Below are positions 23,992 through 33,220 of a DNA stretch of 64,000 nucleotides, one piece after another. The number at the start of each line of letters is the position of its first letter. Within the stretch, counting starts at the first letter, position 1. A program made the translations under genes and the position numbers. The stretch is from Variovorax paradoxus (lineage in GTDB: Bacteria; Pseudomonadota; Gammaproteobacteria; Burkholderiales; Burkholderiaceae_C), in the NCBI RefSeq assembly GCF_009755665.1, contig NZ_CP046622.1, positions 3,038,001-3,102,000 on the forward strand, written 5' to 3'. The notes under the pieces are model-generated. The model was not told the DNA's origin. It did not search any database and saw nothing but the letters and a program-made list of their open reading frames with translations.

Positions 23992-25611
23992 TCACTCCCA
24001 CTCGATCGTCGCGGGCGGCTTGCTCGAAACGTCGTAAGTGACGCGATTGATGCCGCGAACCTCGTTGATGATGCGGCCCGACACCTTCTTGAGCAGCGCA
24101 TACGGCAGCTCGGCCCAGTCGGCGGTCATGAAGTCGCTGGTCTGCACCGCGCGCAGCGCGACCACGTAGTCGTAGGTGCGGCCGTCGCCCATCACGCCCA
24201 CGCTCTTCACGGGGAGGAACACGGTGAAGGCCTGGCTGGTGAGGTCGTACCAGGTCTTGCCGGTGGCCTCGTCCTTGAAGTTGCGCAGCTCCTCGATGAA
24301 GATCGCGTCGGCGCGGCGCAGCAGGTCGGCGTATTCCTTCTTCACTTCGCCAAGAATGCGCACGCCCAGGCCGGGGCCGGGGAACGGATGGCGGTACACC
24401 ATCTCGGGCGGCAGGCCGAGCGCCACGCCCAGTTCGCGCACTTCGTCCTTGAACAGGTCGCGCAGCGGCTCGAGCAGCTTGAGGCCGAGCTGCTCGGGCA
24501 AGCCGCCCACGTTGTGGTGGCTCTTGATGGTGACGGCCTTCTTGCTCTTGGCGCCGCCCGATTCGATCACGTCCGGGTAGATGGTGCCTTGAGCGAGGAA
24601 GGTCGCACCCTTGTGGCCGCCGTCGCCCGCCTTGAGCTTGGCGGCTTCCTGCTTGAACACGGTAACGAACTCGCCGCCGATGATCTTGCGCTTGGCTTCG
24701 GGGTCGCTCACGCCGGCGAGCTTGCCGAGGAACAGCTCGCTTGCATCGACGCGAATGACCTTTGCGTGCAGCTTGCCTTCGAACATCTCCATGACCATGT
24801 CGCCTTCGTTCAGGCGCAAGAGGCCGTGGTCGACAAATACGCAAGTGAGCTGGTCGCCGATGGCGCGGTGGATGAGCGCGGCGGCCACGCTCGAGTCCAC
24901 GCCGCCCGAGAGGCCGAGGATGACTTCTTCGTCGCCCACCTGCTCGCGGATCTTCTGCACGGCTTCGGCGATGTGGTCGCGCATGACCCAGTCGGGCTTG
25001 GCCTCGCAGATGCCGAGCACGAAGCGATCGATGATCGCCTTGCCCTGCACCGTGTGCGTCACTTCGGGGTGGAACTGCAGCGCGTAGTAGCGGCGCGCCT
25101 CGTCGGCCATGCCGGCGATGGGGCAACTCTCCGTGCTGGCCATGAGCTTGAATCCGGGCGGCAGTTCGGTGACCTTGTCGCCGTGACTCATCCACACGTT
25201 GAGCATGCCGAAGCCTTCACGCGTGGTGAAGTCGGCAATGTCTTTCAGCAGCGCGGTATGGCCATGGGCGCGAACGGACGCAAAGCCGAACTCGCGCTTG
25301 TGGCCGCCCTCGACCTTGCCGCCGAGCTGGTGCGCCATGGTCTGCATGCCGTAGCAGATGCCGAGCACCGGCACGCCCAGGTCGAACACGGCTTGAGGCG
25401 CCTTGTCGGTGGTTTCTTCGTACACGCTGGCATGGCTGCCCGAAAGAATCACGCCCTTCAGGTGGCCGTCGGCCGCGTACTCGCGCACCCATTCGTCGGT
25501 CACGTCGCAAGGGTGCACTTCGCTGAGCACGTGTGCTTCGCGCACGCGGCGCGCGATGAGTTGGGTGACTTGCGAGCCGAAATCGAGAATGAGGATCTTG
25601 TCGTGTTGCAT
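23992..25611 (-). CDS. guaA: GMP synthase (glutamine-hydrolysing)
   Basis: This 539-residue enzyme amidates XMP to GMP, the last step of guanine nucleotide synthesis. The N-terminal class I glutamine amidotransferase domain has the nucleophile Cys86 in LGICYGM and the HPE motif in [10 protein letters not shown]. The ATP-pyrophosphatase domain has the P-loop LSGGVDSS, and the C-terminal dimerisation domain ends [18 protein letters not shown] as in all GuaA. The ATG at 25611 fits the family start ([14 protein letters not shown]). It is separated from guaB by a toxin-antitoxin pair, which lies on the same strand with a 13-base gap. Confidence 0.97.
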   Translation of the reverse strand: MQHDKILILDFGSQVTQLIARRVREAHVLSEVHPCDVTDEWVREYAADGHLKGVILSGSHASVYEETTDKAPQAVFDLGVPVLGICYGMQTMAHQLGGKVEGGHKREFGFASVRAHGHTALLKDIADFTTREGFGMLNVWMSHGDKVTELPPGFKLMASTESCPIAGMADEARRYYALQFHPEVTHTVQGKAIIDRFVLGICEAKPDWVMRDHIAEAVQKIREQVGDEEVILGLSGGVDSSVAAALIHRAIGDQLTCVFVDHGLLRLNEGDMVMEMFEGKLHAKVIRVDASELFLGKLAGVSDPEAKRKIIGGEFVTVFKQEAAKLKAGDGGHKGATFLAQGTIYPDVIESGGAKSKKAVTIKSHHNVGGLPEQLGLKLLEPLRDLFKDEVRELGVALGLPPEMVYRHPFPGPGLGVRILGEVKKEYADLLRRADAIFIEELRNFKDEATGKTWYDLTSQAFTVFLPVKSVGVMGDGRTYDYVVALRAVQTSDFMTADWAELPYALLKKVSGRIINEVRGINRVTYDVSSKPPATIEWE

Positions 25612-25624
25612 GGAGAAGACTCGG

Positions 25625-26059
25625 TCAGAGCGTTGAGATGTCGAACAGCCTGACGCCCGCTTGCGGCGCGGCCTGGATGAGTTGCTCGTCGAAGGTGGCG
25701 AGCGGAAGATCGAGCGACTTGGCGAGCCACAGGTAGCCCGCGTCGTAGAGCGAAACGCCGGCATCGATGGCAACGGCCAGCACCGCCTTGTGCTGGGCCG
25801 GTGCGAGTTCGTGCAGCTCCACGCGGTGGCGAATGGCATCGAGCACGCTCCACAGTCCTTCGACGGCCGCAGGAGGAATGCGGCCGCTGCGCACGCCGTT
25901 GGCAAGGATGTTGGCGCATTCCCACTGCCAGGCGTTGGGCGCCTGCGGCTCGACCTCGTCGCGGCGGATGGCGGCGTAGAGCTTGCGGGTGTGTTCGCTG
26001 GCCTGGTCGGGCAACAGCCAGGCGGCGGTGACGGAAGCGTCCATGACGAAGGCTGTCAC
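25625..26059 (-). CDS. PIN-domain toxin (VapC-like)
   Basis: This 144-residue PIN-domain ribonuclease has the acidic metal-binding set Asp7 (MDAS), Glu47 (WECAN), Asp106 (LYDAGYL) and Asp124 (ATFDEQL). It is likely a site-specific RNase kept inactive by the antitoxin encoded upstream. It starts with GTG overlapping the antitoxin TGA (GTGA, 26056-26059), the standard coupling of such pairs. The target RNA cannot be predicted. It sits unusually between guaB and guaA. Confidence 0.88.
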   Translation of the reverse strand: MTAFVMDASVTAAWLLPDQASEHTRKLYAAIRRDEVEPQAPNAWQWECANILANGVRSGRIPPAAVEGLWSVLDAIRHRVELHELAPAQHKAVLAVAIDAGVSLYDAGYLWLAKSLDLPLATFDEQLIQAAPQAGVRLFDISTL

Positions 26060-26304
26060 GACTGGCGCCCCTCGTCCAGCAACGTGCGCACGGTTCGGCC
26101 GGGCTTGATGCTGGCGTGCAGCGCGTCGATCTGGCCGAGTTCGCGCTCGATCTGCTCGTCGGTGATGACCGGCTTGCGCCGCACCGGCAGCATGCGCACC
26201 ACCTCCTTGCCGTGGCGGGTGATGCGAACCTCCTCGCCCTTTTCGACCAGGTCGATCAGGGCAGAGAAGTTGTTCTTGGCTTCAGCGATGCCGATGGATT
26301 GCAT
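26056..26304 (-). CDS. Phd/YefM-type antitoxin
   Basis: This 82-residue protein has the Phd/YefM fold at its N-terminus (MQSIGIAEAKNNFSALID, then GEEVRITRHGKEVVRML) and a charged, probably disordered C-terminus that would bind the toxin. It should neutralise the PIN toxin and repress its own promoter with the complex. Dyads suited to that lie just upstream at 26307-26331 and 26366-26375. Confidence 0.88.
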   Translation of the reverse strand: MQSIGIAEAKNNFSALIDLVEKGEEVRITRHGKEVVRMLPVRRKPVITDEQIERELGQIDALHASIKPGRTVRTLLDEGRQS

Positions 26305-26306
26305 TT

Positions 26307-26331
26307 GGGCCAGAAATTTTTAATCTGGCCC
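26307..26331. promoter_or_regulatory. Inverted repeat, candidate antitoxin operator
   Basis: Perfect 8-base arms GGGCCAGA and TCTGGCCC flank an A/T-only 9-base centre, 2 bases upstream of the antitoxin ATG. The half-site TCTGGCC recurs in the palindrome at 26366-26375, the kind of repeated site used by Phd-type antitoxins for autoregulation. Confidence 0.65.
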
Positions 26332-26365
26332 GAATTCTAATCTCAATATGGCCTGACTTTCGATG

Positions 26366-26375
26366 TCTGGCCAGA
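26366..26375. promoter_or_regulatory. Palindrome TCTGGCCAGA, second candidate antitoxin operator
   Basis: This is a perfect 10-base palindrome sharing its half-site with the inverted repeat at 26307-26331 and lying 7 bases past the guaB stop. Cooperative binding of the toxin-antitoxin complex to both sites is a reasonable inference; it could also insulate guaA from guaB transcription. Confidence 0.55.
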
Positions 26376-26381
26376 TTGAAC

Positions 26382-27851
<1,470 letters not shown>

Positions 27852-28031
27852 GGGTGAAGCTCCAAAAGACGGATTGTAACGATGCCCGGTACTTACCCGA
27901 CCCCGGAGGGGCTTCGGCCGATATCGGGCGCGGCCTGCGAGAGCGTCAAACGTCGCCAATTTCCAACTCGACGTCGTCGAAAGCGTGGGCCTTTCGTGTT
28001 GCAAAACGTAAGGCACAGCTAAACTCGCCGC
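27852..28031. other. Divergent intergenic region between guaB and a DUF4124 gene
   Basis: This is 180 bases with no credible open frame. It must carry the guaB promoter; no purine-repressor site or other element could be assigned with confidence. Confidence 0.4.
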
Positions 28032-28559
28032 ATGAAATTCGCGCATTGGCTCGTACTGGGATGTGTTTGCCTGCTGCCGCTGTCGGCCAGCGCGCAATGG
28101 CAATGGATCGACAAGAGTGGCAAGAAGGTCTTCAGCGACCAGGCACCGCCGCCCGATATTCCCGAAAAGAACATCCTGCGCCGCGCGGGCTCGCCGCCGC
28201 CGGCCCGCACGGGCTTCAGCTCGGCTCCCGCCGACGGCGCCGCCTCCGACGAGGCAGGCGCACCCAAGGCCCGTGAAGCCGCCGCAGCGCCCAAGCCTCC
28301 GGCTGTCGACAAGGAGCTCGAGGAAAAGACCAAGAAGGCGCAGGCGGAAGAAAAGGCCAAGCAAGCCGCCGAGGCGGAGAAAAACGCCAAGATCAAGGCC
28401 GAGAACTGCGAACGCGCGCGCCAAGGCAAGGCCACGTTCGATAGCGGCATCCGCGTGGCCAAGGTCAACGCCAAGGGCGAGCGCGAGATCATGGACGACA
28501 CCGCGCGTGCCGCCGAGCAGAAGCGCCTTCAGTCGATCATCCAAAGCGACTGCAAGTAG
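28032..28559 (+). CDS. DUF4124 domain-containing exported protein
   Basis: This 175-residue protein has a signal peptide ([21 protein letters not shown], cleavage about residue 22), then a DUF4124 segment ([28 protein letters not shown]), a Pro/Ala linker and a long charged helix rich in Glu, Lys and Ala (about 95-130) that may be a coiled coil. It ends with a short segment with two Cys ([13 protein letters not shown]) that could form a disulphide in the periplasm. It converges on rnfH with a 10-base gap. The function is unknown. Confidence 0.82.
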   Translation: MKFAHWLVLGCVCLLPLSASAQWQWIDKSGKKVFSDQAPPPDIPEKNILRRAGSPPPARTGFSSAPADGAASDEAGAPKAREAAAAPKPPAVDKELEEKTKKAQAEEKAKQAAEAEKNAKIKAENCERARQGKATFDSGIRVAKVNAKGEREIMDDTARAAEQKRLQSIIQSDCK

Positions 28560-28569
28560 TCTCGAAGAC

Positions 28570-28905
28570 TCAGTAGCCGGCCTTGCCGCCCTTGCGGCGG
28601 TTTGCAAAAAGGCCGGTACCGCGCGCGCCCTGCCGCTGGAAGCGCTCGCGGCGCGCCACCTTGGGATCGACGGCCAGGGGGCGGCAGAGCTCGACGCGGT
28701 CGCCATCCTTGAGCGGCTGGCCCCAGTCGGCTTCCCTGCCCCATATTCCTGGTGTCATCGATTGGTGCCAATCGAGCTGCGGAAATCGCAGCGCAAGATC
28801 GCTCGCCTCGACGGCATCGGTCACCGTGGCGCCGGTCGCCAGCCGCAGCACTTGCTCGAACACCTCGCGCGGCGCGGGCGAGCAGCTCAGCGTGACTTCG
28901 ATCAT
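28570..28905 (-). CDS. rnfH: RnfH family protein (UPF0125)
   Basis: This 111-residue beta-grasp protein starts [15 protein letters not shown] and contains the [25 protein letters not shown] motif that defines the RnfH/RatB family. Its role is unclear, and despite the name no rnf genes are present. It overlaps ratA by 4 bases (28902-28905), the common ratA-rnfH arrangement next to smpB. The C-terminal tail is basic (RRERFQRQG ... [10 protein letters not shown]). Confidence 0.9.
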   Translation of the reverse strand: MIEVTLSCSPAPREVFEQVLRLATGATVTDAVEASDLALRFPQLDWHQSMTPGIWGREADWGQPLKDGDRVELCRPLAVDPKVARRERFQRQGARGTGLFANRRKGGKAGY

Positions 28906-29351
28906 CCTTCCTTGCCGTAGACCTGCTCGGCGCGCTTCACGAAGGCCTCGACCAGGCTGGAGGCCACGGTGTCGAACACCGGCCCCACCAGTGCCTGCAG
29001 CGCAAAGTTGCTGAAGCCGTAGCTCATGTGCAGCTCGACCCGGCAGGCCCGGTCGCCGGGCTCGCCCACGGGTGCGAACTTCCAGATGCCGTCGAGGTTG
29101 GAGAACGGCCCGTCGACCAGCTTGAGGTGCACTTCGCGCCCCGGCACATGGCTGTTGCGGGTAGTAAAGCTCTGGTGAAGGCCGGCAAAAGCCAGGCCGA
29201 CTTCGGCGGTCATGCCGGCCTCGTCTTCCTCGATGACCCGGGCCTTGTCGCACCAGGGCAGGAACTGCGGATACTTCTCCACATCGGTGACGAGCGCATA
29301 CATCTCTTCGGCGCTGTACCAGATGAGGACGGACTTGTTGACGGTTTTCAT
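28902..29351 (-). CDS. ratA: RatA family START-like protein (ubiquinone-binding/toxin-like)
   Basis: This 149-residue SRPBCC/START-fold protein has the YSAEEMYALVTDVEKYPQFLPWC opening common to RatA and Coq10 proteins. RatA in E. coli was described as inhibiting 70S ribosome assembly, while the Coq10 relatives bind ubiquinone; either role is possible. The ATG at 29351 (MKTVNKSVLIWYS) fits the family better than a longer frame. It is divergent from smpB with 62 bases between. Confidence 0.92.
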   Translation of the reverse strand: MKTVNKSVLIWYSAEEMYALVTDVEKYPQFLPWCDKARVIEEDEAGMTAEVGLAFAGLHQSFTTRNSHVPGREVHLKLVDGPFSNLDGIWKFAPVGEPGDRACRVELHMSYGFSNFALQALVGPVFDTVASSLVEAFVKRAEQVYGKEG

Positions 29352-29413
29352 AGAATCGGGACAGCGTGCGCGACGGATTGTATTGAAGCCATGCGTCCCC
29401 ATCTTTCCGAGCC

Positions 29414-29890
29414 ATGGCCACCAAGAAACAAGATACCTCCTCCCGCATTGCCGACAACAAGAAGGCCGCGTACAACTATTTCTTCGAAGAACGCTTCGAA
29501 GCCGGCATCGTCCTCGAAGGCTGGGAAGTCAAGTCCCTGCGCGAAGGCAAGGTACAGCTAACCGACGGCTACGTGGTGATCCGCGACGGCGAGCTGTTCG
29601 TTGTCGGCCTGCAGATCAACCCGCTCAAGAGCGCATCGACCCACGTCAACCCTGACTCGGTCCGCACCAAGAAGTTGCTGCTGCACAAGGAAGAAATCCG
29701 CCGGCTGGTCGGCAAGGTTGAACAAAAGGGCTACACGCTGGTGCCGCTCAACCTGCATTGGAAGGCGGGCAAGGTCAAATGCGAAATTGCGCTCGCCAAG
29801 GGCAAGGCCGAGCACGACAAGCGCGACACCATCAAGGACCGCGAAGGCAAGCGCGAAGTCGAGCGCGCCATGAAGAGCCGCAGCCGCTAG
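29414..29890 (+). CDS. smpB: SsrA-binding protein SmpB
   Basis: This 158-residue partner of tmRNA is required for trans-translation. Family motifs are the [29 protein letters not shown] start of the barrel, the GYVVIRDGE strand, and the basic C-terminal tail [30 protein letters not shown] that enters the ribosome decoding centre. Length and start fit well. It is divergent from ratA. Confidence 0.97.
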   Translation: MATKKQDTSSRIADNKKAAYNYFFEERFEAGIVLEGWEVKSLREGKVQLTDGYVVIRDGELFVVGLQINPLKSASTHVNPDSVRTKKLLLHKEEIRRLVGKVEQKGYTLVPLNLHWKAGKVKCEIALAKGKAEHDKRDTIKDREGKREVERAMKSRSR

Positions 29891-29984
29891 TTTCTTTTTT
29901 TTGCTCGGCATGGAATAAAACGCCGCTCGCAGGCGTTTATGCGGTGTCACCGGACAGTCGGTGCGCCACAACCAGGAGTCTTCC

Positions 29985-30365
29985 ATGTCGCCTTTTCGCA
30001 TTCCTTCCGCCGGCATTGCCGCCGCGCTGCTTGGCAGCCTGCTCGCGCTTCCCGTTCTTGCCCAGCCCAAGGCGGCGGACGGCGCATTGGTCGGGCCGAA
30101 CGGCATGACGCTCTACACCTTCGACAAAGATACCGCCGGCAGCGGCAAATCGGCATGCAACGGGGGCTGCGCAACCAACTGGCCGCCCTTCATGGCCACC
30201 GATGCCGACAAGCCAGCGGGCGACTTCACCATCGTTACGCGCGACGACGGCAAGAAGCAATGGGCCGCCAGGGGTTGGCCGCTCTACTACTGGGCCAAGG
30301 ACACGAAGCCGGGCGACAAGACCGGCGACGGTGTCGGCGGCGCCTGGAAAACCGCCAAGCCCTGA
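29985..30365 (+). CDS. Secreted PF03640-type protein with Yx(FWY)xxD motifs, copy 1
   Basis: This 126-residue exported protein has a signal peptide ending near PVLAQ (about residue 26). The mature part holds the family repeats: GPNGMTLYTFDKD and PLYYWAKDTKPGDKTGDG, a Cys pair (SACNGGCATNWPP) and DGKKQWAARG. AGGAG at 29974-29978 fixes the start at 29985. Proteins of this group (COG4315) are of unknown function. A very similar copy lies at 31811, with an ECF sigma/anti-sigma pair between them. Confidence 0.85.
   Translation: MSPFRIPSAGIAAALLGSLLALPVLAQPKAADGALVGPNGMTLYTFDKDTAGSGKSACNGGCATNWPPFMATDADKPAGDFTIVTRDDGKKQWAARGWPLYYWAKDTKPGDKTGDGVGGAWKTAKP
30096..30123 (+). repeat. 28-base direct repeat, first copy
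   Basis: This stretch inside the first PF03640-type gene is identical over 28 bases to 31934-31961 in the second. The two copies are 1838 bases apart and bracket the sigma and anti-sigma genes, so recombination between them would delete both and fuse the secreted proteins. Confidence 0.9.
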
Positions 30366-30386
30366 GCCGCACGCGCCTCGCTCCTC

Positions 30387-30902
30387 ATGAACGCCCGCCT
30401 GCTGGCCGAGCAGATCCCGAGTTTGCGCCGCTATGCGCGCGCACTCACGGGCAATGCCTGGGCGGCGGACGACCTGGTGCAGGACACCCTGGAGCGGGCC
30501 TGCAGCAAATGGCGCCTGTGGCTGGTGGGCAGCGACCTGCGCGCATGGCTGTTTTCGGTCATGCACAACATCTTTGCAAGCCAGTTGCGGCGCTCGCCGC
30601 CGCCGCACAGCGTCGTACCACTGGACGAGGCCGCACAGGAGCTGCACGGCGGCGTCGATCCGGGCCGGGACCTCGGCACCGGCCTGGACCTGCAGCGCTG
30701 CCTCATGCAATTGCCCGAGGAACAGCGGATCGTTCTGTTGCTGGTAACGCTGGAAGACTTCTCCTATGCGGAGGTGGCCAAGGTGCTCGGCATTCCGGCG
30801 GGCACCGTGATGTCTCGCCTGTCGCGCGCCCGCAACCGGTTGCGAGAGCTGATGGACGGCGCCTCCGCGCCGAATCGCCCCGGCCTGCGCCTCCTGAAGT
30901 GA
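30387..30902 (+). CDS. ECF-type RNA polymerase sigma factor
   Basis: This 171-residue sigma factor has region 2 (LRRYARALTGNAWAADDLVQDTLERACSKW, with the DxxQDT signature) and region 4 (LPEEQRIVLLLVTLEDFSYAEVAKVLGIPAGTVMSRLSRARNRL). It is followed after 15 bases by its probable anti-sigma factor. Its targets likely include the two flanking secreted-protein genes, as ECF operons often control their neighbours. The stimulus is unknown. Confidence 0.92.
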   Translation: MNARLLAEQIPSLRRYARALTGNAWAADDLVQDTLERACSKWRLWLVGSDLRAWLFSVMHNIFASQLRRSPPPHSVVPLDEAAQELHGGVDPGRDLGTGLDLQRCLMQLPEEQRIVLLLVTLEDFSYAEVAKVLGIPAGTVMSRLSRARNRLRELMDGASAPNRPGLRLLK

Positions 30903-30917
30903 AACCTGCCCTCAACC

Positions 30918-31736
30918 ATGAACCGCCCCACCGCGCCCCCCACCGATGAAGAACTGCATGCGCTGGTCGACGGCCGACTCACGCCACAGCGCCGGGCCGA
31001 GGTCGAAGAAGCCGTGGCGCATGACCCTGCTGCTGCCGCACGAGTCGCAGCGTGGCGCCGCCAGCGCGAGGCGTTGCGGCGCCTGCATGGCGAACTCTTC
31101 GACGAGCCGATTCCCGCCGCATTGGCGGGCGCGCTCGATCGCGGCTTGCACCGGCAAGGCAGCTGGGTTCGATGGGGGGGCATGGCGGCCGGCGTGCTCG
31201 TCGCGTTTGCGGCCGGCTGGCTTGGCAACGCCCAGTGGGCGGTGCATGGCGCCACGCCCTTGGCCCAATTGGCCAAGGCACCTGCAACGCGCGAGTTCGT
31301 GCACGACGCGTCGATTGCGCATGCCGTCTATGCGCCCGAAAAGAGGCATCCCGTCGAGGTGGCCGCCACCGAGCAGCAGCATCTCGTCCAGTGGCTGTCC
31401 AAACGCCTGGACAGGCCACTCAAGGTGCCGGACCTGACGACGATGGGCTACACGCTGGTCGGCGGGCGCCTCCTGCCCGGAGAAAGCGGCGCGCGCGCCC
31501 AGTTCATGTTCGAGGACGGATCCGGCGAGCGTGTCACTCTCTACATCGGCATTCTCGACAGCCCGGCGCCCACCAGCACAGCCGCTTCGCGCGAAACGGC
31601 CTTCCGTTTTGCGTCGGAAGGGCCGGTGCCAAGCTTCTACTGGGTGGATCAGGGCTTCGGTTATGCCGTAGCCGGCAAGCTGCCGCGTGATGTTTTGCTG
31701 AAACTCGCGACGCTCGCCTACCGCGATTTGTCTTGA
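30918..31736 (+). CDS. Membrane-anchored anti-sigma factor
   Basis: This 272-residue protein has a short cytosolic N-terminal domain (TDEELHALVDGRLTPQRRAEVE, typical of anti-sigma openings, without a clear HxxxCxxC zinc site), one membrane span at about residues 85-106, and a periplasmic domain of about 165 residues. Conserved-looking segments in the latter are LKVPDLTTMGYTLVGGRLLPG and SFYWVDQGFGYAVAGKLPRDVLL. It should hold the sigma factor encoded just upstream and release it on a periplasmic signal. Confidence 0.88.
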   Translation: MNRPTAPPTDEELHALVDGRLTPQRRAEVEEAVAHDPAAAARVAAWRRQREALRRLHGELFDEPIPAALAGALDRGLHRQGSWVRWGGMAAGVLVAFAAGWLGNAQWAVHGATPLAQLAKAPATREFVHDASIAHAVYAPEKRHPVEVAATEQQHLVQWLSKRLDRPLKVPDLTTMGYTLVGGRLLPGESGARAQFMFEDGSGERVTLYIGILDSPAPTSTAASRETAFRFASEGPVPSFYWVDQGFGYAVAGKLPRDVLLKLATLAYRDLS

Positions 31737-31810
31737 GGCCGGCATAAACTGCCCGGTCGCGCAACCAACTGGCTTTGTTTTCGCGATTTATCAACTGAAG
31801 GAGAAACTGC

Positions 31811-32206
31811 ATGAAATTGCTCAGCGCCTCGATCCTCGCGGCGGCATTGCTCGCCGGCTGCGGCGGCATGTCCAACAAGACCGCCAGCGCACCCGACACA
31901 CCCACCCGCACCGCTGACGGCGTGCTCGTCGGACCGAACGGCATGACGCTCTACACCTTCGCCCGCGATACGCCCGGCGCAGGCACCTCCGCCTGCAACG
32001 CCCAGTGCGCCGCCAACTGGCCGCCGCTCCCCGTGGCAGAAACCGCCAAGCCCATGGGCGGCTACACCATCATCATGCGCGAAGACGGCAAGAAGCAGTG
32101 GGCCTACAAGGGTTCTCCACTCTACTACTGGACGAAGGACAGCAAGCCGGGCGACAAGACCGGTGACGGCGTCCTGAATGGCGCCTGGAAGGTTGCCCGC
32201 CCCTGA
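31811..32206 (+). CDS. PF03640-type lipoprotein, copy 2
   Basis: This 131-residue protein has a lipobox (LLAGC, Cys17), so it should be lipid-anchored, unlike copy 1. The mature part closely matches copy 1: GVLVGPNGMTLYTFARD, SACNAQCAANWPP, DGKKQWAYKG and PLYYWTKDSKPGDKTGDG, with most residues identical by eye. GAAGGAG is well placed before the ATG. A strong terminator follows. Possibly both copies bind the same ligand, one free and one anchored. Confidence 0.85.
   Translation: MKLLSASILAAALLAGCGGMSNKTASAPDTPTRTADGVLVGPNGMTLYTFARDTPGAGTSACNAQCAANWPPLPVAETAKPMGGYTIIMREDGKKQWAYKGSPLYYWTKDSKPGDKTGDGVLNGAWKVARP
31934..31961 (+). repeat. 28-base direct repeat, second copy
   Basis: This is the perfect second copy of 30096-30123, inside the paralogous lipoprotein gene, reflecting recent duplication or gene conversion. 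Confidence 0.9.
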
Positions 32207-32227
32207 GGGCGGCCATCTGCTGAATGC

Positions 32228-32265
32228 AAAAGGCCCCGGCGAAAGTCGGGGCCTTTTTCTTTTTT
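32228..32265. terminator. Intrinsic terminator
   Basis: The stem GGCCCCG/CGGGGCC around an 8-base loop is followed on the plus strand by a long T-rich run and on the minus strand by a run of four T. It ends the sigma/lipoprotein unit and probably also the EamA gene at the tail of the translation operon. Confidence 0.88.
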
Positions 32266-32274
32266 CGTATTCGC

Positions 32275-33204
32275 CTAGTGCGCGCTGGGCAGCACGCTGT
32301 TTGCCGCTGTGGTGCGCCGTCCGCGTAGCGCAAGCAGCTCGTTGAACACCAGCGCCCCGATGACCAGCGCGCCGCCGGTCAGCACACTGGGCGCAGGCGT
32401 TTCGCCGGCACCGAGCCAAGCCAATGCAATGCCGAAGATCACCTCGAGCAATGCAAGCAGGGCAACTTCGGGCGCCTTCAGCACCCGTGCGCAAAGCACT
32501 GAAAGCACGCACGGAATCGCCAGCTGGAACACGCCCAGGAAGGCAAGCAGGCCGAGGTCGCGCGCGTTCGCCTGAAAAGGCAGTGCAAAGGGCAGCGTGA
32601 ACAGCGCGCTGAGCGCCGCGCCGATCAGCACCGCGGGAACCAGGTCGATGTCATGCCCCTTGGCATGCGCATGCTGAACCACCGTCCAGTTGGTGGCGCC
32701 GGCCAACGGTACGCAAAGCGCCACCAGCGTTCCGAGCAGAGATCCGCCCGCCGCCGCCCCGCCCTGCATCAGCTGCGTGCCGTACATCCAGGCAATGCCA
32801 AGCCCGGCCACCACAATGGCGAGCCAGGTTCGCAGCGGCAGCCGGTGGCCGATGAAAATGCGCGCAGCCAGCGCCGTGAACAACGGCCCGAGCGCCATGG
32901 TCACCAGCACGCTCGCGGTGGAAGCCAGCGTGAGCGCCACCATGAAGGCGGTGAACATCACCGTCCAGCAAACGCCTGAAATCCAGAGCGCGCGGCCGCC
33001 GCGCCGTATTTGCGAAAACACCGCCCGGCCCCGCCAAAGCGGCAAGATCACCAGCAGCGCAAGCAGCGTGAAGAGGCTGCGCCAGAAGGTGATCTCGAAA
33101 CTGTGCGCCTGCGCAAGGTGCCGCGTGACAACGCCCGCCGTGGCCCACATCAGGGTCACGGCGACCATCATCCACACGGCCCCTCCGTGCGTCAGGCGCA
33201 GCAT
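32275..33204 (-). CDS. EamA/DMT-family transporter
   Basis: This 309-residue membrane protein has about ten hydrophobic segments in two homologous halves, typical of the drug/metabolite transporter superfamily (EamA). Recognisable pieces are WMMVAVTLMWATAGVVTR at the start and FLGVFQLAIPCVLSVLCARVLKAPEVALLALLEVIFG in the second half. The substrate is unknown; members export amino acids or metabolites. It lies 16 bases downstream of typA on the same strand and is likely read through from the translation operon. Confidence 0.9.
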   Translation of the reverse strand: MLRLTHGGAVWMMVAVTLMWATAGVVTRHLAQAHSFEITFWRSLFTLLALLVILPLWRGRAVFSQIRRGGRALWISGVCWTVMFTAFMVALTLASTASVLVTMALGPLFTALAARIFIGHRLPLRTWLAIVVAGLGIAWMYGTQLMQGGAAAGGSLLGTLVALCVPLAGATNWTVVQHAHAKGHDIDLVPAVLIGAALSALFTLPFALPFQANARDLGLLAFLGVFQLAIPCVLSVLCARVLKAPEVALLALLEVIFGIALAWLGAGETPAPSVLTGGALVIGALVFNELLALRGRRTTAANSVLPSAH

Positions 33205-33220
33205 CGGTCGATGTCGGCGA

